64,000 nucleotides of DNA, from assembly GCF_029201545.1 (NCBI RefSeq), contig NZ_CP104007.1, positions 434,001-498,000 on the forward strand, in the 5' to 3' direction. Position 1 is the stretch's first letter. Each line of letters starts with the position of its first letter. The position numbers and the translations under genes are program-made. Positions 24,724-36,572 of this stretch are shown here, one piece after another. A model generated the notes under the pieces. That model saw only the letters and a list, made by a program, of their open reading frames with translations. It ran no database searches and was not told the DNA's origin. This stretch comes from Devosia sp. FJ2-5-3 (GTDB taxonomy: Bacteria; Pseudomonadota; Alphaproteobacteria; Rhizobiales; Devosiaceae).

Positions 24724-27234
24724 ATGCCTTTGTTGCCGCGGCTCAAGATTGCCCAAAAACTCCCTCTTGCGCTGATGGGGACTGCGCTGATCGTCAGCGC
24801 AGGCGTGGGTGTCGCCAGTTACCTCATTGGACAGGCCACCGTGCTCGAGCAGCGCGAGCAGTCGATGCAGGCAGCGCTCCATTCCGGCGCGACAATGATC
24901 ACCGACTATTATGGCGACGTCGAAGTCGATTTGCGCTTGTTCGTCGAACGGGCGGACACCGTCACCGCGATGAAAAACCTGTATCGCGGCCTCAGCGAGT
25001 TGCGCATGGGCATGGGTGACGGGGCCAGCGCGATTCTGCAGAAGGCCTATGTGACGGACAATCCCAATCCAGCCGCGCGAGAGCAACTGGACAGCACCAA
25101 CGGCCAGGCGGGCACCTATGATGCGCCGCACAAACGTTATCATCCGGGCTTCCGGACCCTGATGAACGAGCGTCGCTATAGCGACGTGCTGCTGCTCAAC
25201 CTGGCCGGCGACGTCGTCTATTCCGTCGTCAAGAATAGTGATTTTGCCGCCAATGTCGGATCAGGGTCGAACATGGCCAGCTCCGGCCTCGGACAGGCTT
25301 TTGCCCTGGGCATGGATCTCGCTCCGAACGCGGCGGCATTTGTCGATTTCACCGATTATGCGCCGGGCGGTCAGGCCCTCAGCTTCATGGCCATGCCGGT
25401 CTTCGAGAAGGACAGCCGGCTGGGCGTCATGGTTCTCGCCATATCGCCTGACGCTGTCAGCGAACGCATATCAGCGCTCTCCGGCCTGGGTCGGAACGGC
25501 GAGGTGGTGGTGGTGGGAGCAGATGGCCTGCTGCGCACCGAAACGCCGCGCACCGAGGCCGCGGACGTGCTCCGGACCAATCTGACATCAGAGGCGGTTG
25601 GCGCTGCGTTGGCGGGCCTCGCCAGCGAAGGGGTCAGCCAGGATTTCCGCAACGAAACGATGCTGGTGCGGGCTCTCAAGGTCAATGTCGGCAATGTGGA
25701 ATGGGCGATCGTTGCCGCGCAGCCGGAGGCGGAGGCGAACGCACCCGTCACCGACATGCGCAACATGATCTTGGCCATGGCTGCAGCGCTGATGGCAATC
25801 GCCGCCCTTGTCGGCTACTTCTTCGCCCGCACGGTCAGTCGCCCAATTTCGCGCCTGACAGAAACCATGCAGGCCCTTGCCGATGGGGACCACGATATTG
25901 CGGTGGACGGTACTGGCCGCAGCGACGAGATCGGCGCCATGGCCCGGACCGTGGAAGTCTTCCGCGAAAACGGGCTCAAGGTGACCGAGATGACGGAGGC
26001 CGAGGCCGCCCGCATTGTCGCAAACCAGGAAGAACGCGCCGTGATGATGCAGCAATTGCAGCGCGCTTTCGGCGTGGTGGTCGATGCTGCAATTGCCGGG
26101 GATTTCCAGCGCCGCGTGGATATGAGCTTCCCCGATGAGGAGCTGAACCGGTTGGCGCGCTCGGTGAACGAGTTGGTAGAGACGGTCGATCGTGGTGTGG
26201 GGGAAACCGGCGCGGTCCTTTCGGCCCTGGCCCATACAGACCTGACCCTTCGCGTAGAGGGCGACTATCAGGGTGCCTTCGCGCGTCTGCGGGATGATAC
26301 CAATGCCGTGGCTGACAAGCTGAGCGAAGTGATCAGCGATCTCCAGCAGACCTCGGGCACGCTGAAGACCGCTACCGGAGAAATCCTTTCCGGCGCCAAT
26401 GATCTGTCCGAACGCACCACCAAGCAGGCCGCCACCATCGAGGAAACCTCGGCGGCAATGGAGCAGCTTGCGGTGACGGTCATGCAAAACGCCAAGCGCG
26501 CCCAGAATGCCAGCGGCACCGCCGAACAGGTGACCCGGTCGGCAGAAGAGGGTGGTCAGGTCATGGCCGACGCCAACACCGCCATGGAGCGGATCACGCA
26601 AAGTTCGGCCAAGATTTCCAACATCATCGGGATGATCGACGACATTGCCTTCCAGACCAATTTGCTTGCGCTCAATGCCTCGGTCGAGGCTGCGCGGGCA
26701 GGAGAGGCGGGCAAGGGCTTTGCCGTGGTTGCCGTGGAAGTCCGACGCCTGGCGCAGTCCGCTGCGAGCGCATCTGCCGACGTCAAGCAGCTTATCGAAC
26801 AGAGCGCTGCTGAAGTCAGGGGTGGATCGCGGCTCGTCGCGGAGGCGGCCGGAAAGCTTGAAGCCATGCTTCAGGCCGCGCGCGCCTCTAATGCACAGAT
26901 GGGCGAAATCGCACGCGAAAGCCGAGAGCAGGCCGCCGCCATCGACGAAGTCAACAGTGCAGTCCGCCAGATGGACGAGATGACCCAGCACAACGCGGCG
27001 CTTGTCGAAGAAATGAATGCGGCGATCGAGCAGACGGAGGCCCAGGCCAACAAGCTCGACCGGATCGTGGATGTCTTCACCATCGAGGAGCGATCCAATG
27101 GAGCGCTCGGACGAGCCCCCCTCGCGGCCATCGCCTCGGGTGCCCGCGGCCTGCAGAAAAAGCTCAAGAATGGGACCCAGGGCTATTTCGGCCAGGGAAA
27201 CGCAGTACCAAAGGATGATTGGTCGGAGTTTTGA
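24724..27234 (+). CDS. Methyl-accepting chemotaxis protein 1 (large periplasmic sensor)
   Basis: A receptor of about 836 residues. Transmembrane segment 1 is near residues 13-35 and segment 2 near 347-370 ([20 protein letters not shown]). The roughly 310-residue periplasmic domain between them has a long helical start and a Cache-like part ([38 protein letters not shown]). HAMP, a second HAMP-like repeat and the MA signalling domain follow ([21 protein letters not shown] to [18 protein letters not shown]). The protein ends DDWSEF, a CheR/CheB tether. The ATG at 24724 was chosen because GGGGGG lies six bases upstream; ATG 24718 is possible. Ligand unknown. Confidence 0.9.
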   Translation: MPLLPRLKIAQKLPLALMGTALIVSAGVGVASYLIGQATVLEQREQSMQAALHSGATMITDYYGDVEVDLRLFVERADTVTAMKNLYRGLSELRMGMGDGASAILQKAYVTDNPNPAAREQLDSTNGQAGTYDAPHKRYHPGFRTLMNERRYSDVLLLNLAGDVVYSVVKNSDFAANVGSGSNMASSGLGQAFALGMDLAPNAAAFVDFTDYAPGGQALSFMAMPVFEKDSRLGVMVLAISPDAVSERISALSGLGRNGEVVVVGADGLLRTETPRTEAADVLRTNLTSEAVGAALAGLASEGVSQDFRNETMLVRALKVNVGNVEWAIVAAQPEAEANAPVTDMRNMILAMAAALMAIAALVGYFFARTVSRPISRLTETMQALADGDHDIAVDGTGRSDEIGAMARTVEVFRENGLKVTEMTEAEAARIVANQEERAVMMQQLQRAFGVVVDAAIAGDFQRRVDMSFPDEELNRLARSVNELVETVDRGVGETGAVLSALAHTDLTLRVEGDYQGAFARLRDDTNAVADKLSEVISDLQQTSGTLKTATGEILSGANDLSERTTKQAATIEETSAAMEQLAVTVMQNAKRAQNASGTAEQVTRSAEEGGQVMADANTAMERITQSSAKISNIIGMIDDIAFQTNLLALNASVEAARAGEAGKGFAVVAVEVRRLAQSAASASADVKQLIEQSAAEVRGGSRLVAEAAGKLEAMLQAARASNAQMGEIARESREQAAAIDEVNSAVRQMDEMTQHNAALVEEMNAAIEQTEAQANKLDRIVDVFTIEERSNGALGRAPLAAIASGARGLQKKLKNGTQGYFGQGNAVPKDDWSEF

Positions 27235-27598
27235 AACTGGCCCGCTAACGATGGCCGCGGCCGAGAAGACCGATATTGTCCCCTGGCCGCAGAGTGTGAC
27301 AGCGGGGAATATTGGCAAGGGGCGCATTCCGATTGGACATGTGCGTCGCGAAAAGGATCCAGAGGCCGTGCTCGGCCGTCACGGTAGATAAATGTGAAGT
27401 GTGCGACTCCAGGCACATGCGGAATTGTCTGAAGATATGACAACTTCAAAGATCTAGTCTTGAAGTATTACTGAGATAGTCAGTAAATATGCGGAGCAAC
27501 GATCGCAAAAAAACGTTCGGTTAACCGCTTTTCATTAGGATTCGCGTTCCATGCGCCAGGCCAAAAGGTCTGAGGAAAAGCATGAGAGGGGGAATCTA
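27235..27598. other. Non-coding gap between receptors 1 and 2
   Basis: This 364-base stretch turns AT-richer towards its 3' end. It contains GGTTAACC and ATTAGG shortly before the receptor 2 start and must carry that gene's promoter. I see no supported gene, no T-run terminator and no recognisable RNA. Confidence 0.55.
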
Positions 27599-29653
27599 AT
27601 GGGAAGATTGGGAAAGGCCTTGGGCAATATTCGCATGACCACGACCATTCTGGTTCTGGTCATGGGTGCGATTATCGCCTCAATCGGCGCGGTCTCGGCG
27701 TCGATCTATCTCAACCTGCGTGCGCAGTCGCTGGAGAGCAGCGTTGCGCAGCAGGAGACGAATTTGGGTGTTACCGCAACCATTCTCGAGCGTCGCATCT
27801 CTGGCTCCGTGCTGGAATGGAACGAGGATGGCTCGATCGCCAAATTCCAGAGTTGGGCCATCCCGCCCTTCTACGATACCGAAATCATCGATTCCGTCTC
27901 CCGCGTCACCCGGCAGGGCGCCGCCATTCTCGTCATGGACCCGGCGAGCGGTGAGTTCGTATCCAAGACCACCAGCGTGATGCGCGAGGACGGTACGCGT
28001 CTCGAGGATCTGCGCATTGGCCCTGACAGCGCCGCAGCCTTCCAGGCCCTGTCCAGCGGCCAAACCTATATCGGCCCGATTACGCTGGCAGGCCAGTCCT
28101 ACTTCACCGCGCTGCAGCCGATCGTCAAGATGAGCGGCGAGGCCATGGGCGCCATTTTTGTCGGCCAGACGCTCAAGAGCGTTGAAGCGGCCGCCAACAG
28201 CGCCCTCAGCCTGATCGCGATCGTTGGCCTTGCAGTCACCGTCGTGCTTGGCGCTATAGGCTTTGTGGCGTCCCGCCTTATCACCCGACCCTTGCCGCGC
28301 CTCGCGAATGCGATGGAGGCAATCGCCGAGGGCCGGTACGACACCGAAGTCCCCTATACGCAGTTGGGCAACGAAATGGGCGGCATGGCGCGCGCCGTGG
28401 AAATCTTCCGACAGAATGGCCAGCGCGTCAGCCAGATGACTGAGGCTGAAGCGGCGCGGATCATTGCCGAGCAGGATGCCCGCCAGCAGATGATGGCGGA
28501 ATTGCAGAGTGCCTTTGGCGACGTGGTGGACGCAGCCATTGCAGGCGATTTCTCGCGTCAGGTTCCGGCACGCTTCCCGGATGCAGAACTCAACAGTCTG
28601 GCCGGCAGCGTCAACAAGCTCGTCGCCACGTTCAATCGCGGCGTCAGCGAGATCGGCGAGGTGCTCGGCGCTCTCGCCGATACCGACCTGACCCATCGCA
28701 TGGAAGGCGATTACGAGGGTGCGTTTGCCCGACTCAAGGACGATATCAATGCCGTGGCCGACAAGCTGACAGGTGTCGTCGGCCAGTTGCGGCACACGTC
28801 CGGTTCGCTCAAGGCGGCGACAGGCGAAATTCTGTCAGGCGCCAACGATCTGTCCGAACGCACGACTAAGCAGGCTGCAACCATCGAAGAAACCTCGGCG
28901 GCAATGGAGCAATTGGCGCGCACGGTGATGCAGAACGCAGAGCGGGCCCGCGATGCCAGCGCAAATGCCGCCCAGGTGACGCGGACTGCCGAAGAGGGCG
29001 GGGTCGCCATGCAAGAAGCGACGCGGGCCATGGAGCGGATCACACAGTCTTCTGCCAAGATTTCCAATATCATCGGCATGATTGACGATATCGCCTTCCA
29101 GACCAATCTGCTCGCCCTCAACGCCTCGGTCGAAGCGGCGCGGGCGGGGGAAGCGGGCAAGGGCTTTGCAGTGGTGGCCGTGGAAGTGCGGCGCCTCGCG
29201 CAAAGCGCAGCCACCGCTTCAGCCGACGTCAAGGCACTGATCGAGCAGAGCGCGGGCGAAGTTTCTTCGGGGTCAAAGCTTGTCGACGGAGCTGCCAGCA
29301 AGCTGGCCAGCGTACTGGTCGCGATCCGGGAAAACACGCTGTCTCTCGAGGCCATAGCCCGCGATAGCCGTGACCAGTCCGGTGCCATCGACGAAGTCAC
29401 CGTGGCCGTCCGGCAGATGGACGAAATGACCCAACACAATGCGGCCCTGGTGGAAGAGACCAATGCCGCAATCGAGCAGACGGAAGCCCAGGCGAGTGAG
29501 CTTGACCGGATTGTCGATGTGTTCCGGATCTCGGACGGGCGTGAGCGGTCTGCAATGGCCGAGCTGACCCGCCAGGCCGCGCGCCGCAGCCCAGCGCCGG
29601 TCTTCAAATCGCAAGGCAATGCCGCCATTGCCGCGGATTGGGACGAGTTCTAG
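27599..29653 (+). CDS. Methyl-accepting chemotaxis protein 2 (Cache_3-like sensor)
   Basis: A receptor of about 684 residues. Transmembrane segment 1 is near residues 12-37 and segment 2 near 200-226 ([20 protein letters not shown]), enclosing a roughly 165-residue periplasmic domain. [26 protein letters not shown] and [24 protein letters not shown] look like a single Cache (sCache_3) domain. Tandem HAMP and a full MA domain follow; the end ADWDEF is a CheR/CheB tether. GAGGGGG precedes the ATG at 27599. The signalling domain is almost the same as that of receptor 1 even at DNA level. Confidence 0.91.
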   Translation: MGRLGKALGNIRMTTTILVLVMGAIIASIGAVSASIYLNLRAQSLESSVAQQETNLGVTATILERRISGSVLEWNEDGSIAKFQSWAIPPFYDTEIIDSVSRVTRQGAAILVMDPASGEFVSKTTSVMREDGTRLEDLRIGPDSAAAFQALSSGQTYIGPITLAGQSYFTALQPIVKMSGEAMGAIFVGQTLKSVEAAANSALSLIAIVGLAVTVVLGAIGFVASRLITRPLPRLANAMEAIAEGRYDTEVPYTQLGNEMGGMARAVEIFRQNGQRVSQMTEAEAARIIAEQDARQQMMAELQSAFGDVVDAAIAGDFSRQVPARFPDAELNSLAGSVNKLVATFNRGVSEIGEVLGALADTDLTHRMEGDYEGAFARLKDDINAVADKLTGVVGQLRHTSGSLKAATGEILSGANDLSERTTKQAATIEETSAAMEQLARTVMQNAERARDASANAAQVTRTAEEGGVAMQEATRAMERITQSSAKISNIIGMIDDIAFQTNLLALNASVEAARAGEAGKGFAVVAVEVRRLAQSAATASADVKALIEQSAGEVSSGSKLVDGAASKLASVLVAIRENTLSLEAIARDSRDQSGAIDEVTVAVRQMDEMTQHNAALVEETNAAIEQTEAQASELDRIVDVFRISDGRERSAMAELTRQAARRSPAPVFKSQGNAAIAADWDEF

Positions 29654-29684
29654 CAGGCTGTTTCTGTCCGAATGAGGATCTGTC

Positions 29685-29715
29685 AAGGGGGCGCATGCGC
29701 CCCCTTGCGCATTTT
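29685..29715 (+). terminator. Terminator-like palindrome after receptor 2
   Basis: AAGGGGGCGCA and TGCGCCCCCTT form a perfect 22-base palindrome followed by GCGCATTTT. With no spare loop bases the centre must open into a small loop. It lies 32 bases past the stop codon. Confidence 0.65.
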
Positions 29716-29907
29716 CCCAGTCCGGGGGTCTGCGTGCTTTACCGGAGCTTAAGGTCGGGCGTGATCAGCTTGCTTCCGCAGGAAAAGGGATGGGATGCAA
29801 CTTGGCGACAAGTCTGCGGGAGGCATCCAGGCAAGCGGTCATCCGCCTCCTTTTGTTCGGCGGAGCGTGGGTCATACAAATCTGGGCCCAGGGGGCAGTG
29901 AATAATT

Positions 29908-32310
29908 ATGAAATTTTCTGATCTATCCATTCGGACGAAGCTGGTGGCGGGAGCTGGCATCCTGTTCGCGGCAAGCCTTGCCGCGGTGGTTCTGGGCGGC
30001 ACATCATTGATGTACGACACCGCCAGCGAGGAGGCCGAGGAGCGGGCGCGGGCGTTGATGACGTCCTACGCGCAGATGACGGCCGGGGAACTCGGTTCGA
30101 TCATCAACCTCACGCAGGGCGTAGCATCGGCGCTTGAGGGCTCTATTGCCCAAGGCGAGGTGGATCGAGACGAGCTGGGCCAGATGGTCATCTCCGTCCT
30201 CGGGAACCGCCCTTCGCTCACCGGCATGACGCTTGCCTTTGACCCCAATGCCCTCGACGGTCTCGACGACCTTTACCTCGGGCACGCCTATTCCGACGCA
30301 TCTGGGCGTTTCGTTCCCTATTTTACCAATGGCGCCAATGGCGTAGACACGCAATTGCTCGACATGTCGCCCGAAAACGGCACGGAGAGCTGGTATGACC
30401 TGCCCATGCGGGAAAACCGGGATGTGCTGACGCCACCCTATGCCTACCCGATCGATGGCAAGACTGTCCTGCTCACCACGGTGAGCGTCGTCGTGCACAG
30501 GAACAACCAGCCTGCGGGTATCCTCACCTCGGACATCAGCCTCGAGACGATCGGGGGAATGATCAGTGCCATGAAACCGTTCGGCGACGGCCGGGTCATG
30601 CTGGTCAGCCACGACAATCAATGGGTTGCCCATTGGGATCCCGCCCAAATGGGCCAGGCCATGCCTGCCGAATTTGCATCGGGACTGCTGGACGAAAGGC
30701 TGCTGATGAAGGGCATGACCTATGTCGATCCAGAGGGCGTCGAGCAGTTTGTCATCACCACCCGCGTCCAGTTCCCCGGGGTCGCCGAGCAGTGGTCAAT
30801 GATCATGGAGGTGCCATCGGCGACCATATATGCGGGGATCGATCGCATGCGTTCGCTGGCCATGGCGGCCTCTGGCGTCCTGCTTGCAATGGCACTGGTG
30901 CTCGTCTGGCTTGGGGCAGGCCTTTTGGCAAAGCCCATTGTGCGGATGACGGCGGTCATGCGCGAGCTGGCGCAGGGCAAATACGACATCGATGTGCCTA
31001 ATCAGTCCGGCAAGGATGAGATCGGCGACATGGCCCGGGCCGTTGAGGTGTTTCGCGAAAACGGCCTCAAAATCAGCCAGATGACCGAGGCCGAGGCTGC
31101 TCGAATCGTTCGCGACGAGCAACAGCGTCGGGCGATGATGACCGATCTGCAGGCCGCTTTCGGCGAAGTGGTGGACGCGGCGATTGACGGCGATTTCTCC
31201 AAGCGCGTGCATGCCCAGTTCCCCGATCCCGAGCTCAACAGTCTGGCAGGGGGGATCAACTCGCTGGTGGAGACCGTCGACCGTGGCATTGCGGAAACCG
31301 GAACCGTCCTCGGCGCATTGGCGCGCACCGACCTGACCGTGCGGATGACGGGTGACTATCGCGGGGCTTTCGCCAAGCTCAAGAACGACGCAAACGGCGT
31401 GGCCGATACGCTGAGCGAGGTGGTCAACCAGCTCAAGAGCACATCCTCTTCGATCAAGACGGCGACGGGCGAAATCCTCTCCGGTGCCAATGACCTGTCG
31501 GAGCGGACGACGCGGCAGGCGGCGACCATCGAGGAAACTTCGGCGGCCATGGAGCAGTTGGCACAGACGGTCATCCAGAACGCCGAAAGGGCGCGCGATG
31601 CCAATAACGACGCCCAATTGGTCAGTCGCACCGCAGAAGCGGGCGGCGAGGTGATGTCCCGCGCCACACTGGCCATGGAGCAGATCTCAACCTCTTCGGC
31701 CAAGATCTCCAACATTATCGGGCTGATTGACGACATCGCGTTCCAGACCAATCTGCTGGCGCTCAACGCCTCGGTCGAGGCGGCCCGCGCCGGCGACGCC
31801 GGCAAGGGGTTTGCGGTGGTGGCTGTCGAAGTGCGGCGCCTGGCCCAATCGGCCGCACAGGCGTCGTCGGACGTAAAAGTGCTGATCGAGGCTTCGGCCG
31901 GCGAAGTCAGCGCCGGCACCCGCCTCGTGGAAGAAGCGGCCAGCAAGCTTGCTGCCATGGTCGAGGCCGCGAAGTCCAATTCGCTGCTGATGGAGAGCAT
32001 GGCGCGTGACAGCCGTGAGCAGGCGGCTGCCATCGAGGAAGTCACCGTCGCCGTCCGGCAGATGGATGAGATGACCCAACACAATGCAGCGCTGGTCGAA
32101 CAGACCAATGCGGCCATCGAGCAGACGGAGGCACAGGCGAGCGAACTCGATCGCGTGGTGGCCGTGTTCCGCACCGATGGAAGGGATGGCGCTGCATCGA
32201 TGGTGAAGGCCCAGCTCGCAGCCCGTCGGCCCGCGGTGCGTCCTTCCGCGGCCCAGGCTTATCTCAGCCACGGCAACGCTGCTGTGGCCGCCGATTGGGA
32301 CGAGTTCTAA
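29908..32310 (+). CDS. Methyl-accepting chemotaxis protein 3 (dCache sensor)
   Basis: An 800-residue receptor. Transmembrane segments are near residues 11-35 and 315-340. The roughly 280-residue periplasmic part has the double-Cache pattern: [15 protein letters not shown], then [20 protein letters not shown], then [29 protein letters not shown]. dCache domains commonly bind amino acids, organic acids or amines; the ligand is not known here. Tandem HAMP and MA follow, and the end is DWDEF. It has its own terminator. Confidence 0.92.
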   Translation: MKFSDLSIRTKLVAGAGILFAASLAAVVLGGTSLMYDTASEEAEERARALMTSYAQMTAGELGSIINLTQGVASALEGSIAQGEVDRDELGQMVISVLGNRPSLTGMTLAFDPNALDGLDDLYLGHAYSDASGRFVPYFTNGANGVDTQLLDMSPENGTESWYDLPMRENRDVLTPPYAYPIDGKTVLLTTVSVVVHRNNQPAGILTSDISLETIGGMISAMKPFGDGRVMLVSHDNQWVAHWDPAQMGQAMPAEFASGLLDERLLMKGMTYVDPEGVEQFVITTRVQFPGVAEQWSMIMEVPSATIYAGIDRMRSLAMAASGVLLAMALVLVWLGAGLLAKPIVRMTAVMRELAQGKYDIDVPNQSGKDEIGDMARAVEVFRENGLKISQMTEAEAARIVRDEQQRRAMMTDLQAAFGEVVDAAIDGDFSKRVHAQFPDPELNSLAGGINSLVETVDRGIAETGTVLGALARTDLTVRMTGDYRGAFAKLKNDANGVADTLSEVVNQLKSTSSSIKTATGEILSGANDLSERTTRQAATIEETSAAMEQLAQTVIQNAERARDANNDAQLVSRTAEAGGEVMSRATLAMEQISTSSAKISNIIGLIDDIAFQTNLLALNASVEAARAGDAGKGFAVVAVEVRRLAQSAAQASSDVKVLIEASAGEVSAGTRLVEEAASKLAAMVEAAKSNSLLMESMARDSREQAAAIEEVTVAVRQMDEMTQHNAALVEQTNAAIEQTEAQASELDRVVAVFRTDGRDGAASMVKAQLAARRPAVRPSAAQAYLSHGNAAVAADWDEF

Positions 32311-32325
32311 GAAGAGATCATCTCG

Positions 32326-32359
32326 GGGGCTGAGGGCATTTCTGCGCCTCAGCCCCTTT
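32326..32359 (+). terminator. Rho-independent terminator after receptor 3
   Basis: GGGGCTGAGG and CCTCAGCCCC form a perfect 10-bp stem with an 11-base loop, followed by TTT. It lies 15 bases past the stop codon. Confidence 0.78.
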
Positions 32360-32548
32360 GGGAGGAGTAGGGGGGCCCGCCGCCTGAAGCGACGCCTCAA
32401 GATCGGACAAGACTCGTTAAACTCGACACAATTGTTGCATCTGTATTTTTACGTTTTTCTCGACAGTGGCGTGGATGCTTGGTTCGATCCCGATGTTTGA
32501 GTGTTCAATTTCCCGCATGCTTTGTTAGTATCCGTTATTATTGGTTCG

Positions 32549-32563
32549 TTAAGTCTTTGTTAG
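32549..32563 (+). promoter_or_regulatory. CtrA-like TTAA-N7-TTAG site upstream of receptor 4
   Basis: A TTAA half-site and a TTAG half-site are spaced by exactly seven bases, one mismatch from the alphaproteobacterial CtrA consensus TTAA-N7-TTAA, and lie 62-76 bases before the receptor 4 start. The surrounding 32360-32624 stretch is AT-rich for this genome and holds no gene that I can support. Confidence 0.35.
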
Positions 32564-32624
32564 CCACGAACGTACAGCCTGACTGTGCACGGCCTTATGC
32601 GGATGGCCGGAGAGGGGCAACATC

Positions 32625-34340
32625 ATGTGGGCACGAGCGTTCGGCGGATCTCAGCACGAGTTGAAGGCCAAGCTGGCGGCCATGATGCGCAGTCAAGCCG
32701 TCATCGAATTCGATCTCGACGGTAACATCCTCTGGGCCAACGATAACTTCCTCGAGGCCATGGGCTACGACCTCACCGAGATCGTCGCCAAGCACCATTC
32801 CCTGTTCTGTGATCCTGCCCATGTCCAGAGTAGCGAATACCGGCAATTCTGGCAGGAGCTTCGCCAGGGTCATTTTCACTCGCAGGTCTATCGCCGGATA
32901 GCCAAGGGCGGGCGTGAGGTCTGGATCCAGGCCAGTTACAATCCTGTGCTCGATGCGCGTGGCAGGCCGTCCAAAGTCATCAAGTTCGCAACTGATGTCA
33001 CCAGTCAGGTATTGACCGCTGCCGACCACGCGGCCCAGGTCGCCGCCATTTCGCGTGTTCAGGCGGTGATTGCCTTTAATCTTGATGCCAGCGTCATAAC
33101 GGCCAATGACAATTTTCTCGCAACGGTGGGCTACCAGCTGGATGAAATCATCGGCAGGCCGCATGCCATGTTCTGCGACCCTGCCTACGCGGCGAGTGCC
33201 GACTACCGGATGTTCTGGGACAAGCTGCGCGCTGGGGAATATGTGGCGGCGGAGTTTCAGCGCTTCGGCAAGGGCGGTCGGGAAATCTGGATCCAGGCCT
33301 CCTATAATCCCATTTTTGATGCCAACGGGCGGGTGATCAAGGTGGTCAAATTCGCCACCGATATCACCGAGCGCAAGCGGGCGGAGGGCATTCTGTCATT
33401 GCTCACGCAAAGTCTCGACCGCATGGCCGAGGGGGATCTGGGTGGGCGTATCGACACGGGCTTCACCGGGCAATACGAGCAATTGCGCCAGGCCTTCAAC
33501 CAGTCGCTCGAGCGGCTGGACGATATTGTCAGCGGACTGAGGGAAACCTCCGGGTCGCTCAAGATCGCCACCGCTGAAATCCTCACCGGTGCCAATGATC
33601 TTTCCCAGCGCACAACGCGCCAGGCAGCCACGATCGAGGAAACGTCCGCCGCGGTCGAGCAATTGGCAAGCACGGTGGCGGACAATGCCCGCCGCGCCGG
33701 GACGGCAAACGACAAGGCGCGCCAACTGGCCAGCAATGCGGCGGACGGCGGGGCGGTGATGGGATCTGCAACGCAGGCCATGTCCGCCATCGAGACCTCG
33801 TCGGCCAAGATTTCCAACATCATCGGACTGATCGACGATATCGCCTTCCAGACAAATCTGCTTGCCCTCAATGCATCGGTGGAAGCGGCCAGGGCGGGGG
33901 ATGCGGGCAAGGGTTTCGCCGTGGTGGCCGTGGAGGTGCGGCGGCTCGCACAATCGGCCGCCCAGGCCTCCGCGGAGGTCAAGGTGCTTATCGAGGCGAG
34001 CGCGGATGAGGTGCGCAATGGAGCGCAGCTGGTCGGTCAAGCCGCGCACAAGCTGGGCGAGATTCTGGATGGGGCCGGAGAGAGCTCGACCCTAATCGAG
34101 GAAATCGCCCGCGCCAATCGCGAGCAGGCCAGCGCCCTTGATGAAGTTGCTGTCGCAGTTCGGCAGATGGACGAAATGACCCAGCACAATGCGGCGCTGG
34201 TAGAAGAGACCAACGCAGCCATAGAACAGACAGAGGCTCAGGCGACCAAGCTCGACCAGATCGTCGATGTCTTTCGCCAGGCCGATGCGACGGCGGGCCG
34301 CCGGGGCCATCGAACGCCGGTTCTCAGGGTGGCTGGGTAG
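32625..34340 (+). CDS. Soluble PAS-PAS chemoreceptor (receptor 4)
   Basis: A 571-residue receptor without signal or membrane segments. It has two tandem PAS domains with attached PAC motifs (residues 20-130 and 140-255). The pair share ANDNFLxxxGY and [14 protein letters not shown] sequences and so arose by duplication. A short HAMP-like linker ([22 protein letters not shown]) and a full MA domain follow. The C-terminus is LRVAG, so it lacks the W-x-E-F tether seen on the other four receptors. It likely senses a cytosolic or redox/oxygen cue (Aer-like), but no heme or flavin ligand can be assigned by eye. Confidence 0.9.
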   Translation: MWARAFGGSQHELKAKLAAMMRSQAVIEFDLDGNILWANDNFLEAMGYDLTEIVAKHHSLFCDPAHVQSSEYRQFWQELRQGHFHSQVYRRIAKGGREVWIQASYNPVLDARGRPSKVIKFATDVTSQVLTAADHAAQVAAISRVQAVIAFNLDASVITANDNFLATVGYQLDEIIGRPHAMFCDPAYAASADYRMFWDKLRAGEYVAAEFQRFGKGGREIWIQASYNPIFDANGRVIKVVKFATDITERKRAEGILSLLTQSLDRMAEGDLGGRIDTGFTGQYEQLRQAFNQSLERLDDIVSGLRETSGSLKIATAEILTGANDLSQRTTRQAATIEETSAAVEQLASTVADNARRAGTANDKARQLASNAADGGAVMGSATQAMSAIETSSAKISNIIGLIDDIAFQTNLLALNASVEAARAGDAGKGFAVVAVEVRRLAQSAAQASAEVKVLIEASADEVRNGAQLVGQAAHKLGEILDGAGESSTLIEEIARANREQASALDEVAVAVRQMDEMTQHNAALVEETNAAIEQTEAQATKLDQIVDVFRQADATAGRRGHRTPVLRVAG

Positions 34341-34479
34341 GCGCGAGAGCGCTGGCCCTGCCGAATAGACGCAGTGTTAACCACAGCCGAATAGAGATAG
34401 GGAAAGTTTGGTCCGGGGGGCAGTGCCGCCCGTGGACGGGATCAGCTGACTTAGACTTTGTGCCCTTCCGGAACGGACC

Positions 34480-36081
34480 ATGACTGCACTTTCTCAAAAC
34501 GATCTTCAGACCCGCCTCGATTTCGTCGGTCTGGATGAGGTCGCTCGCCATCGTCTCTCCGCGGCCAGCGCCAGCATCAAGTCCCATCTCGAACCGGCGC
34601 TGGACAGGTTCTATTCGAAACTGAAGGAAGAGCCGGCGGTTGCCGGTTTTTTCAGCAGCGAAAGCCAGGTCGGCAGGGCACAGTCCAAGCAGGTCGGCCA
34701 CTGGCAGGCGATCGCCGAGGGCCGGCTCGACGACGACTACTTCGCCGCAAGCACCAAGGTCGGCCTCGTGCACGCGCGCATTGGGCTTGAGCCACGCTGG
34801 CATATCGGCGGCTACAGCCTGATCATGGAAACGCTGGTCCGCGGCCTGATGGCTGACGGGGTTGCCGAGATTCTCACACCCAAAAAGGGCGCCTTCGGCC
34901 GCTCGGTGCCGCCCAGTTCGGCCGAGATCGAGACGAAGATGGCCGCGTTCTCGGAGACGCTGATCAGCGTCCTCAAGACCATCATGCTCGATGTCGACAT
35001 TGGCGTGTCCGCCTATTTCGCCAAGGTCAGCCAAGAGACTGAAGCGGCCAGTGCCGGCGCTCGGGCCAAGATCCAGCAGGCCGTTTCGGCGACCGGTTCC
35101 GTGCTCCAGGACGTGGCCCGCGGCGATTTGCGTTCACGCGTCGAAGAGAATCTTGACCCAGAATTCGAGCAGATCAAGCACGATACCAATGCGGTGGCCG
35201 AGCGCCTGACCACCATTGTTTCGCAGCTCCAACAAACCTCCCGCTCCATCAAGGTCGCCAGCACGGAAATTCTTTCCGGCGTCAACGATCTGGCGGACCG
35301 CACCACGCGCCAGGCTGCGACGATCGAGCAGACCACCGCATCAATCGAGCAATTGGCGAGCGCTGTCGATGACAATGCCGGCCGCGCTGCCACGGCCAGC
35401 GAGAAGGCTCAGAACGTGGCGCGAAACGCTACAAGTGGCGGGGAAGCGATGGAGGCGGCCAACGAGGCGATGACCGCTATCGAAACCTCGTCTGCCAAGA
35501 TTTCGAACATTATCGGCCTGATCGACGATATCGCATTCCAGACCAACCTCCTGGCCCTCAATGCTTCGGTCGAGGCGGCGCGCGCAGGCGACGCCGGCAA
35601 GGGTTTTGCCGTGGTGGCGGTCGAAGTTCGCCGCCTCGCCCAGAGCGCTGCGAATGCGTCCTCGGAAGTCAAGAAACTGATCGAAGCGAGCGCGTCCGAA
35701 GTGCGCAAGGGCGCCCAATTGGTGTCGCGCGCATCGGAAGTGTTGCTGGACATTCTGGGTGGCGCGCGCGAAAGCGCCGTTTTGATCGACAGCATTGCAC
35801 AGGCAAGCCGAAACCAGGCGCTGTCGCTCGGGGAGGTCAAAGTTGCGGTGCGTCAGATGGACGAGATGACCCAGCACAATGCTGCACTGGTCGAGGAGAC
35901 CAACGCCGCCATCGAACAGACCGATGGACAGGTCGGCCAGCTCGACAGGATCGTCGACGTGTTCCAGATTTCTGGGCAAGATAGGATCGGGACGAGCCAG
36001 CGTCCCGCGACCCGTCCGGCGGAAGCGCGCGGCCTGCGCACGGTCAATGGCGGCATCTCGTCGGATTGGAACGAATTCTAG
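34480..36081 (+). CDS. Globin-coupled chemoreceptor (HemAT-like, receptor 5)
   Basis: A 533-residue soluble receptor with an N-terminal protoglobin domain (residues 10-165). The motif [19 protein letters not shown] places His98 at the proximal heme-ligand position of HemAT, so it probably binds heme and senses oxygen. A HAMP-like linker and an MA domain follow ([19 protein letters not shown] to [20 protein letters not shown]). It ends SDWNEF, a CheR/CheB tether. An in-frame ATG at 34480 follows a GGAAC-type weak ribosome binding site. It is the last gene of the receptor array. Confidence 0.93.
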   Translation: MTALSQNDLQTRLDFVGLDEVARHRLSAASASIKSHLEPALDRFYSKLKEEPAVAGFFSSESQVGRAQSKQVGHWQAIAEGRLDDDYFAASTKVGLVHARIGLEPRWHIGGYSLIMETLVRGLMADGVAEILTPKKGAFGRSVPPSSAEIETKMAAFSETLISVLKTIMLDVDIGVSAYFAKVSQETEAASAGARAKIQQAVSATGSVLQDVARGDLRSRVEENLDPEFEQIKHDTNAVAERLTTIVSQLQQTSRSIKVASTEILSGVNDLADRTTRQAATIEQTTASIEQLASAVDDNAGRAATASEKAQNVARNATSGGEAMEAANEAMTAIETSSAKISNIIGLIDDIAFQTNLLALNASVEAARAGDAGKGFAVVAVEVRRLAQSAANASSEVKKLIEASASEVRKGAQLVSRASEVLLDILGGARESAVLIDSIAQASRNQALSLGEVKVAVRQMDEMTQHNAALVEETNAAIEQTDGQVGQLDRIVDVFQISGQDRIGTSQRPATRPAEARGLRTVNGGISSDWNEF

Positions 36082-36107
36082 GGTCACGCCGGCCAGGGAG
36101 AACAGCA

Positions 36108-36470
36108 ATGGCCCATATCGGCCTTGTGGCTCATGACGAGAAGAAGGACGATCTCTGCGCGTGGGCGGAGCGGCATAAGCTCAAGCTTGGCCAGCACCAA
36201 TTGTGGGGCACCGGCACGACCGGAAGTCGCATCACCGCGGCTACGGGACTGCAGGTGACACTGCTCAAGAGTGGCCCGCTCGGCGGTGACCAGCAATTGG
36301 GCGCCATGATCTGCGAGGGGCGGTTGGATATGCTGATCTTCTTTATCGATCCGCTCTCTGCCCAGCCCCATGACGTCGACATCAAGGCGCTGACCCGGCT
36401 GGCCACGCTCTACGACGTGCCGTTCGCCAATAACAAATCCACAGCGGACGCGGTTTTGGCTTCCATTTGA
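36108..36470 (+). CDS. mgsA: Methylglyoxal synthase
   Basis: A 120-residue cytosolic enzyme converting dihydroxyacetone phosphate to methylglyoxal and phosphate, a bypass that relieves sugar-phosphate stress. The conserved residues are His9/Asp10 in LVAHDEKK, the phosphate-binding GTGTTGS, Asp61 in GPLGGDQQ (the catalytic Asp of the family), Asp81, and His88/Asp91 in QPHDVD. Length is slightly short of E. coli MgsA (152) but normal for the compact form. AGGGAG lies seven bases upstream of the ATG at 36108. It sits 26 bases after the globin receptor gene, possibly by read-through only. Confidence 0.94.
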   Translation: MAHIGLVAHDEKKDDLCAWAERHKLKLGQHQLWGTGTTGSRITAATGLQVTLLKSGPLGGDQQLGAMICEGRLDMLIFFIDPLSAQPHDVDIKALTRLATLYDVPFANNKSTADAVLASI

Positions 36471-36572
36471 CGCACCTCCGGTTGACCGCTTCGCCTGCTT
36501 GTGAACAGATGCCGCCAAAATGTCCGGACCAACCGGGCGCCATGGTATCTTCAGGAAACTCGGGGCGGACCG

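Noticed and set aside
24724..36081. Repeated DNA blocks in the receptor genes considered as CRISPR or mobile repeats
   Set aside because: They are coding sequence of the conserved MA domain tip, unevenly spaced by 1.6-2.6 kb.
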